Part shown: positions 8,146 to 17,623 of the stretch, piece by piece
How the letters are laid out: the number at the start of each line of letters is the position of its first letter
How positions within the stretch are numbered: the first letter of the stretch is position 1
Source of the DNA: Salinisphaera aquimarina
GTDB lineage: Bacteria > Pseudomonadota > Gammaproteobacteria > Nevskiales > Salinisphaeraceae
Assembly (NCBI RefSeq): GCF_042643355.1
Contig: NZ_JBHRSS010000003.1
Span: 434,001 to 498,000, forward strand
DNA: 64,000 bases
Direction of reading: 5' to 3'
Position numbers and translations under genes: made by a program
The notes under the pieces: generated by a model
Database searches by the model: none
Seen by the model: the letters and a program-made list of their open reading frames with translations, nothing else
Told to the model about the DNA's origin: nothing

Positions 8146-9708
8146 TCAGCCGATCCGCCGTCCGTGCTCTGCCCAGTAGGCCTCCTTGAGCTTGTACTTG
8201 AGGATCTTGCCGGCGCCGGACAGCGGCAGCTCGTCGACGAACTCGAAGCTGCGCGGGCATTTGTAGTTGGCGATCCACTCCTTGCAGTGGGCCACGATCG
8301 CCTGCTCGTCGGCGCTTTCGCCCTCCTTGAGCACAACCACCGCATGCACGCGCTCGCCCCAGGTCTCGTCGGGCACGCCGATAACCGCGCACTGGGCGAT
8401 CGCCGGCATGCGCAACAGCGCGTCCTCGACTTCCACCGAGTAGACGTTCTCGCCGCCGGTGACGACCATGTCCTTGAGCCGGTCGACCAGAAACACATAG
8501 CCGTCGGCGTCCAGATAGCCGGCGTCACCGGTATGCATCCAGCCGCCGCGCAGCGCCTCGGCGGTCTGCTCGGGCTTGTTCCAGTAGCCCTGCATGACCA
8601 TTGGCCCGCGTACCGTGATCTCGCCCACCTCGCCGTGATCGACCTCCTCGTCCAACGGATCGACCACCCGTATTTCGGCCATATGCGAGGGAATGCCCGC
8701 GGCCGAGAGCTTGTCGGCATAGGCCGGATCGGTATGGCACCAGGTCGGCAGGAAGGCGACCACGGGCGACAACTCGGTCATACCGTAGAGCTGCAGGAAT
8801 TCGGCCTTCGGCAGCTTGTCGATCGCCAGCCGCAGCAGGCTGTTGTCGATCGGCGAGGCACCGTAGAGCAGCGTATGCAGCGAGGACAGGTCGAACTCGG
8901 CGAAGCGCGGATGATTGAGCACCGCCCGCAGCATGGTCGGCACCAGAAACGTCTCGCCGACCTGTTCGCCGGCGATGCCTTCCAGCACCGCCAGCGGATC
9001 GAAGCCCGGCAGCACGATCTGGGCGCCCTGGCGCAGCGCGACCTGCAGGATCAGGCCGATACCGGCGACGTGAAAGAAGGGTGCGGAATGCAGTGCCACG
9101 ACGCGATCGCGACGACAGTCCGGGAGGATCGCACCGAGCGAGCAGCTATAGAGATTGGCATGGCTGAGCATCACGCCCTTGGGCGCGCCGGTCGTGCCGC
9201 CGGTATAGAGAATGGCGGCGAGGTCGTCATCGCGGCGCAGCGCGTCCTCGATCGGCGTGGCCGCGGCCATCAGTTCGCGATAATCCAGCGCACCTTCCGG
9301 GCAGTCGTTCTCGCCGATATAGACGATCGTCTGCACGGCGTCAGACTGCTCGCGGATCGGTTCCATCATCGACAGGAAGGCATCGTCGACGAACAGGATG
9401 CGGGTGCCGCAGTCGTCGAGCGAATACACCGCCTCGCGCGCGCTCCAGCGGATATTGACCGTATTGAACACGCCGCCGCCCCAGAGCGCGGCGAAGATGA
9501 ACTCGATATAGCGGTCCGAATTCAACGCCAGGATGCCGACCCGGTCACCGGTGCCCATGCCCAGTTCGTGCAGCACGCCGGCCAGGCGGGCCACGCGGTC
9601 GGTCAGTTCGGCAAACGAATGGCGGCGGTCGGCAAAGACCACGGCTTCGGCGTCGGGGCGCTCACGTTGGCCCTTGTGCAACGGCTGGGTCAGATACATC
9701 GGCGGCAC
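8146..9708 (-). CDS. Acyl-CoA synthetase (AMP-binding), copy 1
   Basis: This 520-residue ANL-superfamily ligase would activate a carboxylic acid to its CoA thioester through an acyl-adenylate. The ATP-binding loop YTGGTTGAPKG is at 168-178, the motif YGMTE follows, and the C-terminal catalytic Lys is in PLSGAGKILKYKLKE. It resembles fatty-acid/long-chain ligases. It is the most downstream gene of the minus-strand acyl-CoA operon, 66 bp after copy 2. A second in-frame Met three codons in is an alternative start. The substrate is unknown. Confidence 0.85.
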   Translation of the reverse strand: MPPMYLTQPLHKGQRERPDAEAVVFADRRHSFAELTDRVARLAGVLHELGMGTGDRVGILALNSDRYIEFIFAALWGGGVFNTVNIRWSAREAVYSLDDCGTRILFVDDAFLSMMEPIREQSDAVQTIVYIGENDCPEGALDYRELMAAATPIEDALRRDDDLAAILYTGGTTGAPKGVMLSHANLYSCSLGAILPDCRRDRVVALHSAPFFHVAGIGLILQVALRQGAQIVLPGFDPLAVLEGIAGEQVGETFLVPTMLRAVLNHPRFAEFDLSSLHTLLYGASPIDNSLLRLAIDKLPKAEFLQLYGMTELSPVVAFLPTWCHTDPAYADKLSAAGIPSHMAEIRVVDPLDEEVDHGEVGEITVRGPMVMQGYWNKPEQTAEALRGGWMHTGDAGYLDADGYVFLVDRLKDMVVTGGENVYSVEVEDALLRMPAIAQCAVIGVPDETWGERVHAVVVLKEGESADEQAIVAHCKEWIANYKCPRSFEFVDELPLSGAGKILKYKLKEAYWAEHGRRIG

Positions 9709-9774
9709 CTCGCGGTGGAAATCGGGACCCGTATCGTGGCTCGACGCGCGGCCGCCGCGGATCGTCCAAAAAGA

Positions 9775-11370
9775 CTATTTCTCATCACTGAAACGCGTGC
9801 GCAGTTCCCGCTTGAGCAGCTTGCCCGCGGTGTTCTTGGGCAGCTCGTCGACGAAATGCACCGCCTTGGGAAGCTTGAAGGCGGCCAGCCGCTCGCGCGC
9901 ATGGGCAATCAACTCCTCGGCGCTGGCGGTGCTGCCCGGCTTGAGCACCACCACCGCGGCGATCGCCTCGACCCATTTTGCGTGCGGCACGCCGATCACC
10001 GCGATCTCGGCGATGGCCGGATGCGTATACAACGCTTCTTCGACCTCACGCGACGCCACCATCACCCCGCCGGTGTTCACCACATCCTTGATGCGATCGA
10101 CGATATAGATGAAGCCCTCGTCGTCGCGATAGGCCAGATCGCCGGAATGAAACCAACCGCCCTCGAAGGCTTCCGCGGTCTGCTCGGGTTTGTCCCAGTA
10201 CGCGACCATCAGCTGCGGCGAGCGATGCACGATCTCGCCGTGCTCGCCGGGCGCGCAATCCTCGAGCGTGCCGGGCCGGACGATACGAGTCTGGACCGTG
10301 GTGATCGGCCGGCCGCAGGAACTCAGGCGATCGGCAACGTGTTCCTCGGGCGCGAGTACCGTCGCCAGCGGCGCGATCTCGCTCTGACCGTAGCAATTGA
10401 ACAGCCGGCCCTCGGGTAGCCGCCGCGCCAGTTCGGCGACGATCGGCTCGGGCATGATCGAGGCGCCGTAGTAAAGCTTGCGCAGACTGGCCAGATCACG
10501 GCGATCGAAGTCGTCGTGTCGCAGCAGCCCGATCCAGACCGTCGGTGGCGCAAAGAACGAGGTGATGCCCTCGGTCTCGATGATCTCGAGCACGCGATCC
10601 GCCTGCGGGCTTTCGATCAGATAGTTGAACGCGCCGCGTAGCAGGCCCGGCATGAGAAAACAGTGCATCTGTGCCGAGTGATACAGCGGCAGCGCCGCGA
10701 GGCAGCGATCGTGTTCGGCCACGTCCAGATGCAGCAGACAGCCGATGTACTCGGCGAACAGCGAACGATAGGTATGCACCGCGCCCTTGGGCGCCGAGGT
10801 GGTGCCGGAGGTATACAGAATCTGTACCGGGTCGTCGTCGCCGATATCGACCGGCGGCGGCGTGTCGTTGCCTGTGCCGCCCGCCGTCGATAGAGCCAGC
10901 GACAGGATATCCAGCGCCTCGGTCCGGGCGTGGGCCTTTTCGGCCCGCAGCGAACCGCGCAGACGCAGGTCGACCGTGTCGCCCAGCGCCTCGACGTTGG
11001 CCATCAGGTCGTCGTCACAGAACAGCGCCGCCGCGCCCGACTGATTGCATATATAGGCCAGTTCGTCGCGCACCAGCGCATAGTTGACCGGCACATGGAT
11101 CAGGCCGGCGCGTACACAGCCGAGCCATAGCAGCACATAGGCATCGGAGTTCTTGCCATAGGCGGCCACGCGGTCACCCTGCACCAGACCGGCATCGAGC
11201 AGACCCCGTGCCACGCGATTGGCCCCAACGTCGAGCTGCGCATAGGACCAGTCGCGGCCCTGAAAATACAGCGCCGGCGCCTGTGGCTGGCGGCAGACGC
11301 TGCGATGCAGGGCATCGCCGAGCGTATTGCCGATCGCGCCGCGCACGGCCTGTGTCGGATCGAACCCCAT
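9775..11370 (-). CDS. Acyl-CoA synthetase (AMP-binding), copy 2
   Basis: This 531-residue ligase has the P-loop YTSGTTSAPKG (about 186-196), the adenylate motif YGQSE and the C-terminal Lys motif LPKNTAGKLLKRELR. The start at 11370 was chosen because AAAGGAGAAG lies 7 bp upstream; an upstream in-frame ATG at 11415 adds 15 residues that do not look conserved. It differs substantially from copies 1 and 3, so the three are probably not recent duplicates and may act on different intermediates. It lies 61 bp after the acyl-CoA dehydrogenase gene. Confidence 0.85.
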   Translation of the reverse strand: MGFDPTQAVRGAIGNTLGDALHRSVCRQPQAPALYFQGRDWSYAQLDVGANRVARGLLDAGLVQGDRVAAYGKNSDAYVLLWLGCVRAGLIHVPVNYALVRDELAYICNQSGAAALFCDDDLMANVEALGDTVDLRLRGSLRAEKAHARTEALDILSLALSTAGGTGNDTPPPVDIGDDDPVQILYTSGTTSAPKGAVHTYRSLFAEYIGCLLHLDVAEHDRCLAALPLYHSAQMHCFLMPGLLRGAFNYLIESPQADRVLEIIETEGITSFFAPPTVWIGLLRHDDFDRRDLASLRKLYYGASIMPEPIVAELARRLPEGRLFNCYGQSEIAPLATVLAPEEHVADRLSSCGRPITTVQTRIVRPGTLEDCAPGEHGEIVHRSPQLMVAYWDKPEQTAEAFEGGWFHSGDLAYRDDEGFIYIVDRIKDVVNTGGVMVASREVEEALYTHPAIAEIAVIGVPHAKWVEAIAAVVVLKPGSTASAEELIAHARERLAAFKLPKAVHFVDELPKNTAGKLLKRELRTRFSDEK

Positions 11371-11431
11371 GCCGCTTCTCCTTTTACTATTTGTTTTATT
11401 CGTGCCCGTGGCCACCGGTCTGGCGACACCC

Positions 11432-12586
11432 TTACAACGACCGGGCCACCACCTCTTTCATGATCTCGTTGGTGCCGCCATAGATACGCTGTACGCGTGC
11501 GTCCACGTACATGCGCCCGATCATGTATTCGTTCATATAGCCGTAGCCGCCGAACAGCTGCAGGCACTCATCGATGATCTTGCCCTGCAGGTCGGTAGTC
11601 CACATCTTGGCCATGGACGCGGCCACGGTATCGAGTTCGCCGGCCACCAGATCCTGGATACAGCGATCCAGATAGGTGCGCGCGACCCGCACCTGGGTGG
11701 CGATCTCGGCCAGCTTGAAGCGCGTGTTCTGAAATTCGAATACCGGCCGGCCGAAGGCGTTGCGCTCCTTCACGTAGTCGAGCGTGGCGGCGAACGCGCC
11801 TTCCATCGCGCCGACCGCGTTCACCGACACGATCAGCCGCTCGTAGGGCAAATCCCCCATCAGCTGATAGAAGCCCTGGCCTTCCTCGCCGCCGAGCAGC
11901 TGATCGCGATGCAGGGTGACGTCGTCGAAGAACAGCTCCGCGGTGTCCTGGGCCTTCATGCCGATCTTGTCGAGCAGGCGCCCGACCCGGTAGCCCTCGA
12001 GATTCTCGGTTTCGGCGATCAGGATGGAGGTACCTTTCGCGCCGGCGGCTGGATCGGTCTTGCACACCACCAGCACCAGACCCGCCAGATAACCGTTCGA
12101 GATGAAGGTCTTGGCACCGTTCACGCGGTAGTGTTCACCGTTGAGCCTGGCCGTCGTACGCACACCCTGCAGATCGGAGCCGGCGCCAGGCTCGGTCATG
12201 GCGATAGCGCCAACCATTTCTCCTCGGGCCATGCGCGGCAGATATATGTCCTTCTGAGCGTCGGTGCCGTGGTTGAGAATGTAGTGGGCGACGATGCTGT
12301 GCACGCCGGAGTTGAAACCGGTCAGCCCGCGTCTGGCCATCTCCTCGAAGCACACGGCTTCGTGGCGAAAATCGCCGCCGGCGCCGCCGTACTGCTCGGG
12401 GATGTCCGAACACAGCAGACTCAGTTCACCGGCGCGCCGCCATAGCGCCCTGCCGACGTGGCCCTGCTTGCGGGCCTGTTCATCGCCGGGCTGCATTTCG
12501 GTATCGAGAAAGCGGCAGACCATGGCGCGGAACATCTCGATTTCTTCGGTCGCCCAAGGGCATTGATAGGGGGCGTTCTGAACCAT
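11432..12586 (-). CDS. Acyl-CoA dehydrogenase (long-chain/isovaleryl-like catalytic site)
   Basis: This 384-residue flavoprotein would oxidise an acyl-CoA to the 2-enoyl-CoA, passing electrons to ETF. The FAD and substrate motifs AMTEPGAGSDLQG and NGAKTFISNG are present. The C-terminal motif reads YGGTNEIMKE rather than the YEGT of medium- and short-chain enzymes, so the usual catalytic Glu is missing there. Long-chain and isovaleryl enzymes instead use a Glu in helix G, and LPYERLIV (Glu249) is the likely base. That suggests a branched or long substrate. The ATG at 12586 is preferred over a GTG at 12592 because AAGGA is correctly spaced from it. Confidence 0.88.
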   Translation of the reverse strand: MVQNAPYQCPWATEEIEMFRAMVCRFLDTEMQPGDEQARKQGHVGRALWRRAGELSLLCSDIPEQYGGAGGDFRHEAVCFEEMARRGLTGFNSGVHSIVAHYILNHGTDAQKDIYLPRMARGEMVGAIAMTEPGAGSDLQGVRTTARLNGEHYRVNGAKTFISNGYLAGLVLVVCKTDPAAGAKGTSILIAETENLEGYRVGRLLDKIGMKAQDTAELFFDDVTLHRDQLLGGEEGQGFYQLMGDLPYERLIVSVNAVGAMEGAFAATLDYVKERNAFGRPVFEFQNTRFKLAEIATQVRVARTYLDRCIQDLVAGELDTVAASMAKMWTTDLQGKIIDECLQLFGGYGYMNEYMIGRMYVDARVQRIYGGTNEIMKEVVARSL

Positions 12587-12652
12587 CCTCACTTCCTTGA
12601 TCTGTGGTGCCGACGCATGGCCGGCGGTGCGCTGTCCGGCGCTGGCCTCGTG

Positions 12653-14305
12653 TCAGCCATCGGCGCCCCGGGAGACATCGACCGGCGCGTAGTCGCGATA
12701 CTGTTCGCGCAGCTTTGTCTTCAGGAGCTTGCCGGTCGCGGTATGCGGCAGTTCCTCGACGAACACGATCTCGTCGGGTAGCCACCATTTCACCACCCGG
12801 TCGGCCAGATGCGTCATCAGCGCGTCGCGGCCGAGGGTGCTGCCGGGACGCCGGGTCACCACCATGAACGGACGCTCCTGCCATTTCGGATGGGCGATGC
12901 CGATCACCGCCGCCTCGGCGACCTCCGGATGCGAGAACGCCGCGTCCTCCAGTTCGAGCGAGGAAATCCATTCGCCGCCGGACTTGATCACATCCTTGGC
13001 GCGGTCGACCAGTTGCAGATAGCCGTCAGCGTCGATGTTGGCGATATCGCCGGTCGGGAAATAGCCCTGCTCGTCCAGCACCGCCTGGTCGCCGCGGAAA
13101 TAACCGCTGGCGATCCACGGCCCGCGCACGAACAGATGGCCGGCGTGAACGCCGTCCCAGGGCACGACCCGACCGCCGTCATCGACGAGCTTGAGATCGA
13201 CGCCCCAGACACCGCGCCCCTGCTTGACCTTGAGCGCTTCGCGTTGCTCGCGATCGAGGTCGTCGTGCTTGGGCAGCCAGCGATTGGATACGCCCAGCGG
13301 GCTGGTCTCGGTCATGCCCCAACCCTGCACGACTTCGACCCCCAGTTCGTCTTCCATGCGCCGGATCATGGCGCGCGGCGGCGCGCTGCCGCCGATCCCG
13401 ATGGTGTCCAGACACAGGGCGCTCGCATCGACGTCGGGGTGCGCATCCAGATACTGGAAGAACATCAGCCAGACGGTCGGCACGGCCTGGGAGAAGGTGA
13501 CTTTTTCGTCGCGCATCAACGGATAGAGATGCGCGCCGTCGAGATGTTCGCCCGGCAACACGATCTTGGCACCGGCGATCGCGGCCGCATACGGCATGCC
13601 CCAGGCATTGGCATGAAACATCGGCACCACCAGCAGCAGCACCGATCGTGCGCTCACCGCGAAGCTGTCCGGCGCCATCGCGATCAGCGAATGCAGCACT
13701 GTGGAACGATGGCTGTAGAGCACGCCCTTGGGATGGCCGGTGGTGCCCGAGGTGTAGCACAGGCTCGACGCGGTGCGCTCGTCGAAGTCCGGCCACTCGA
13801 AATCCGTGCCTTCGGCGGCCATGAGCTCTTCGTAGCAGAGCAGATTCGGCACCTCGATCGCCGGCATGTGGTCGCGATCGGTCATCGCCACAAAATGGGT
13901 CACAGCGGTCAGCGACGGCGCCAGCTGCTCGACCAGCGGTGCGAAACCAATGTCGAACATCAGCACCTTGTCCTCGGCGTGCTTGATGATGTATTCGACC
14001 TGCTCGGCGAACAGGCGCGGGTTAACGGTATGCAACACCGCCCCGCTGCCGGACACCCCGTAATAGAGCTCGAGATGACGATCGGTATTCCAGGCCAGCG
14101 TCGCCACCCGATCGCCGAATTCGACACCGAGGTGCGCCAGCATGTTGGCCGCCTGCCGGGACCGATCACGCAGTGCGCGATACGTGCTGCGACGGATCGG
14201 GCCCTCCACGCTGCGGGTCACGATTTCGGTATCGCCGTGAAACGTCGCGGCATGCTCGATCAGCGATGAGATCAACAGCGGCCGGTCCTGCATCAGACCC
14301 AGCAT
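12653..14305 (-). CDS. Acyl-CoA synthetase (AMP-binding), copy 3, AlkK-like
   Basis: This 550-residue ligase has the P-loop YTSGTTGHPKG, the motif GWGMTETSP and the C-terminal Lys motif LPHTATGKLLKTKLRE. Its overall pattern (VVPMFHANAWGMPYAA, DVIKSGGEWISS) resembles medium-chain fatty-acid/AlkK-type ligases. The start at 14305 follows GGAGGAG; the in-frame extension to 14371 lacks conserved sequence. It lies between the CoA-transferase-like racemase and the acyl-CoA dehydrogenase in a co-directional run. Confidence 0.85.
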   Translation of the reverse strand: MLGLMQDRPLLISSLIEHAATFHGDTEIVTRSVEGPIRRSTYRALRDRSRQAANMLAHLGVEFGDRVATLAWNTDRHLELYYGVSGSGAVLHTVNPRLFAEQVEYIIKHAEDKVLMFDIGFAPLVEQLAPSLTAVTHFVAMTDRDHMPAIEVPNLLCYEELMAAEGTDFEWPDFDERTASSLCYTSGTTGHPKGVLYSHRSTVLHSLIAMAPDSFAVSARSVLLLVVPMFHANAWGMPYAAAIAGAKIVLPGEHLDGAHLYPLMRDEKVTFSQAVPTVWLMFFQYLDAHPDVDASALCLDTIGIGGSAPPRAMIRRMEDELGVEVVQGWGMTETSPLGVSNRWLPKHDDLDREQREALKVKQGRGVWGVDLKLVDDGGRVVPWDGVHAGHLFVRGPWIASGYFRGDQAVLDEQGYFPTGDIANIDADGYLQLVDRAKDVIKSGGEWISSLELEDAAFSHPEVAEAAVIGIAHPKWQERPFMVVTRRPGSTLGRDALMTHLADRVVKWWLPDEIVFVEELPHTATGKLLKTKLREQYRDYAPVDVSRGADG

Positions 14306-14473
14306 CGGCTCCTCCGGTTTCAACCTTTTTCTTGTACCGTCGACGGTATCCCGACCGGCGACGCACGACAATCGTCACTTTGGCGAAGTCCCGATCGTCG
14401 CGCCCGATATGTCGTCGTCAACGACTATCAGCACCTCGGCCGGCAAGGTTTTCCGGGGTTGGCTCTCGGGACG

Positions 14474-15607
14474 TCAAAGCACGCCGTCGGCCCGTAATCG
14501 CGCTCGGGTCTCGGCATCCAGTCCCCAGTCCGCAAGCACCGCATCGGCATCGCGGTCGGCCGCCGATGGCGATGCCGGCGTAGCCGCCGGGGTGCGCGAA
14601 AAACGCGGTGCGGGCGCCGGTTGCAACACGCCATCGACGTTTACGAACGCTTCGCGGGCACTGTTGTGCGGATGCGCCGGAGCCTCGTCCCAGTCCAGCA
14701 CCGGTGCAAAGCAGGCATCGCTGCCTTCCAGCAGTTCGCACCATTGATCGCGGGTACGGGTTACGAGCACCGCGGCGAGCCGGCGCTTGAGATCCGGCCA
14801 TTGCCCGGGATCGTTCTGGGCCGCGAAGGCAGGATCGTCGATCTCGCATAGCCGCAGCAATTGCGCATAGAACTGCGGCTCGATCGCGCCGATCGCCACA
14901 TACTTGCCGTCGGCGCAGGCGTAACTGTCGTAGAAATGCGCGCCGCCGTCGAGCATGTTCGCGCTGCGCTCGTTCGACCATCGGCCGGCGGCCTTCATGC
15001 CGTACATCATCGCCGAGAGCAACGCCGCGCCGTCGGTCATCGCCGCGTCCACGACCTGGCCCTCGCCGGAGTTGCGGCTTTCGAAGACCGCCGCGAGAAT
15101 CCCGAAGGCCAGCATCATCGCGCCGCCGCCGAAGTCGCCGACGTAGTTGAGCGGCGGCGGCGGCGGCCCGTCCGCGCGGCCCACGGCGTGCAGGGCACCG
15201 CTCAGGGCGATGTAGTTGATATCGTGACCGGCGGCTTTCGCCAGCGGGCCGAACTGGCCCCAGCCGGTCATGCGGCCATAGACGAGCGACGGCCGCCTGG
15301 CCAGACAGACGTCCGGGCCCAGACCCAGCTTTTCCATCACACCGGGTCGAAATCCCTCGATCAGTACGTCCGCACGCTCTACCAGGGCCAGTACCGCGTC
15401 GGCTGCGCCCGGCTTTTTCATGTCCAGCGCAACCCGGCGGCGTCCACGCGCCAGCACGTCGAAACGATCCCGAGCGGGGTCTGATTGTCCGGGGCGGTCG
15501 ATACGGATCACCTCGGCGCCCATATCGGCGAACATCATGGCGCAGAACGGGCCCGGCCCGATGCCCGCCATCTCGATCACTTTCATTCCCTTGAGCGGTC
15601 CGGTCAT
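14474..15607 (-). CDS. Alpha-methylacyl-CoA racemase-like (family III CoA-transferase fold)
   Basis: This 377-residue protein has the CaiB/BaiF fold but the catalytic set of alpha-methylacyl-CoA racemases. His128 (GHDINY), Asp158 (NYVGDFGGG) and Glu243 (AIEPQF) each lie two positions from the residues of the Mycobacterium enzyme (126, 156, 241). It would epimerise a 2-methyl-branched acyl-CoA so that the stereospecific dehydrogenase can act. The ATG at 15607 is taken because its N-terminus (GPLKGMKVIEMAG) matches the family; a Met six codons upstream is possible. The acyl-CoA dehydrogenase is two genes downstream. Confidence 0.87.
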   Translation of the reverse strand: MTGPLKGMKVIEMAGIGPGPFCAMMFADMGAEVIRIDRPGQSDPARDRFDVLARGRRRVALDMKKPGAADAVLALVERADVLIEGFRPGVMEKLGLGPDVCLARRPSLVYGRMTGWGQFGPLAKAAGHDINYIALSGALHAVGRADGPPPPPLNYVGDFGGGAMMLAFGILAAVFESRNSGEGQVVDAAMTDGAALLSAMMYGMKAAGRWSNERSANMLDGGAHFYDSYACADGKYVAIGAIEPQFYAQLLRLCEIDDPAFAAQNDPGQWPDLKRRLAAVLVTRTRDQWCELLEGSDACFAPVLDWDEAPAHPHNSAREAFVNVDGVLQPAPAPRFSRTPAATPASPSAADRDADAVLADWGLDAETRARLRADGVL

Positions 15608-15665
15608 GGCCTGTTCTCTATGCATTGCAGTGGGGGTATCCAGATTGAGCAGGCAGACATTCAGC

Positions 15666-16562
15666 CTAGCCGGCGTCGGCGCTCGCCTGACTCGGCGCGA
15701 CCATGAGCGGCGTCATCGCCTGTCGCAGCGGAGCGGTCAAGGGGGTCGGCCGGCGGCTCGCGCCATCGATGAGCACCATCACGCTCTCGCCCACGGCAAC
15801 CAGTCGATCGTCGACCTGCACGCCACAGCGCAGCGCAAACGAGCTGTTGCCAATGCCGGCGAGCGCGCTGACGAGTTCGACCGACCCGAGGCCGCGCACC
15901 CAGCGGTCGTAGCGAATATCCACGCGGGCGACGAGCAGGCCCATGCCGGGTTTGCGCATCATGTTGAGCGATCCGGTGCGCGACTGTTCCACGAAACGGG
16001 CGAGCGCGAGTTCGCCGATACGCGCGTCCGGATCCATATCCGCATAGCGCGCGGTCACCGCGACCCGGCTCGGATAACGATGCACCTCTACCGACCCATC
16101 ATCCAGCGCCGGCAGGGCCACCAGCGCCGCGTCGTCGGCCAGCTGCGCGGCGAACGCCGCGTGCACCGGCGCGGGCAAATCCACCCACTGATCGCCGTGC
16201 CAGGCCCCCATCAGACACTCCTGTACGCTCACGCACTGGCCGTCCTGGAACAGCCCGATGGCCAGCCGGTAATGGTCGTTGCCGACAGCGACCAGCCGTA
16301 CCCCGCAGATCACGTCCTCCGGATAATGCGTCTCGTGGAGGAAGTTGGTGACGGTACGACGCGGGCGCAGCAGCACGTCGTCGGCGAACAACGCCTCGCG
16401 ACCGAGCAGCGTCAACAGGTGACGCATGCGTGCTTCGGTATGGAAACCGTGCACGGCCACGTTGTTCACGTGCCGCAGGGTATCCAGATGACCGTACTGC
16501 GGACTCAGCGTATGCCGAAAATCATAGGCATTCACGTCCAGTTGCCAAGGCTGTGTCTTCAA
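15666..16562 (-). CDS. Acyl-CoA thioesterase-like protein with two hotdog domains
   Basis: This 298-residue cytoplasmic protein appears to contain two hotdog folds. The first is near residues 15-130 (QYGHLDTLRHVNNVAV) and the second near 160-280 (RYADMDPDARIGELALARF). Each helix-proximal motif resembles 4-hydroxybenzoyl-CoA and acyl-CoA thioesterases. It probably hydrolyses a CoA thioester formed by the neighbouring ligases, recycling CoA or releasing a free acid such as 4-hydroxybenzoate. The substrate is inferred only from context. Confidence 0.7.
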   Translation of the reverse strand: MKTQPWQLDVNAYDFRHTLSPQYGHLDTLRHVNNVAVHGFHTEARMRHLLTLLGREALFADDVLLRPRRTVTNFLHETHYPEDVICGVRLVAVGNDHYRLAIGLFQDGQCVSVQECLMGAWHGDQWVDLPAPVHAAFAAQLADDAALVALPALDDGSVEVHRYPSRVAVTARYADMDPDARIGELALARFVEQSRTGSLNMMRKPGMGLLVARVDIRYDRWVRGLGSVELVSALAGIGNSSFALRCGVQVDDRLVAVGESVMVLIDGASRRPTPLTAPLRQAMTPLMVAPSQASADAG

Positions 16563-16660
16563 CCGAAGTTCCCCTCAAATAAACGCATCAAAAGCCAAAG
16601 CGGCCATTGTTGCAAGGCGGCATGATCCGACGCCCACGGATGTACGCGCCCTGTCGTCGT

Positions 16661-17434
16661 TCATTGTCTGGCGCGCGCCCGGTCCTTGAACGCGGCAACG
16701 GCGGCTCGCGATTGCTCGCTGTTGATACAGCGATGCTGGGCCGCGGCCTCCTGTTCGAATATCTCGGCGTAGCTGTGCGTGGCCGCCGTGCGCAGCAGCC
16801 GCTTCGCCTCGGCGCTGGCCACCGGCGAACGCGTGGCCAGTTCCTGTGCCCAGGCGTTGGCCGCTTCATCGAGTGCCTCGGCGGCCACTATCTTGTTGGC
16901 GATTCCGGCCGCCCTGCACTCCTCGGCACCGAGGCTGCCCCCTTCCACGATCAGCGCGAACGCGCGCTGGTAGCCGAGGTGGCGGTACAGCAGCCAGGTG
17001 GCGCCGCCGTCGGGCACCAGGCCGACATGGCTGAAGGCCATGTACAGGCGCGCCTGGTCGGCCATGATCACCAGATCACAGGCCATCAGAAGAGCCGCGC
17101 CGATGCCGGCCGCCACGCCCGGCGCCACGCCGATGACGGGCTGGGGCATCCGGCCGATGCACTCGAATATCGGACGATAGCCCTGCAACAATTCTTCCTC
17201 GACGCTGAAATCCGCGCCCTGCTCTTCCATCAGATCGGCGCCGGCACAAAAACCGCGGCCGGTGGCGCCCAGCAGTACCACCTTGACCGCCGGATCGCGC
17301 TCGGCCCGCTGCAGTGCCCCCAGCAACGATTCGCGTAGCGCGCTATTGATGGCATTGAGCGCATCGGGCCGATTCAGCCGGAGGGTCGCGACCGAATCGC
17401 GGACCTCGTATGTCACAAGCGTTTCGTCCTGCAT
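16661..17434 (-). CDS. Enoyl-CoA hydratase/isomerase (PaaG-like crotonase)
   Basis: This 257-residue crotonase has the oxyanion-hole motif TGRGFCAGADL and the segment FSHVGLVPDGGATW. The latter resembles PaaG-type isomerases, where an Asp in the PD motif replaces the Glu pair of hydratases, so isomerase activity is as likely as hydration. It is the first gene of the minus-strand acyl-CoA operon, and its promoter must lie in the 189 bp it shares with the divergent crotonase at 17624. The thioesterase-like gene follows after 98 bp. Confidence 0.85.
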   Translation of the reverse strand: MQDETLVTYEVRDSVATLRLNRPDALNAINSALRESLLGALQRAERDPAVKVVLLGATGRGFCAGADLMEEQGADFSVEEELLQGYRPIFECIGRMPQPVIGVAPGVAAGIGAALLMACDLVIMADQARLYMAFSHVGLVPDGGATWLLYRHLGYQRAFALIVEGGSLGAEECRAAGIANKIVAAEALDEAANAWAQELATRSPVASAEAKRLLRTAATHSYAEIFEQEAAAQHRCINSEQSRAAVAAFKDRARARQ

Positions 17435-17623
17435 GTGTTGTTGCCTCGCTCTTTATCGATTATTGAAATACGCGTCGATCGGTCGCGCGCCGACAAGGTC
17501 GCGATGCGTCGTCCGGACACAAGAACGCGATACCGAGGGGCCGTGCGTTGCAACCGACATCATTGTGGCAAAAGATGTCCGCGGACAAGACGCGTGCCGC
17601 GGCGCGCATGCACAGGAGATGAA

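Noticed and set aside
6243..8720. 825-codon minus-strand ORF
   Set aside because: It runs antisense to the MetE-like and MFS genes and out of frame through a ligase; no domain is recognisable.
8104..10419. 771-codon plus-strand ORF
   Set aside because: It lies antisense to two clear acyl-CoA ligase genes; its His/Gln/Arg-rich product is typical of the complementary frame of GC-rich coding DNA.
12809..14269. 486-codon plus-strand ORF
   Set aside because: Antisense shadow of acyl-CoA ligase copy 3.
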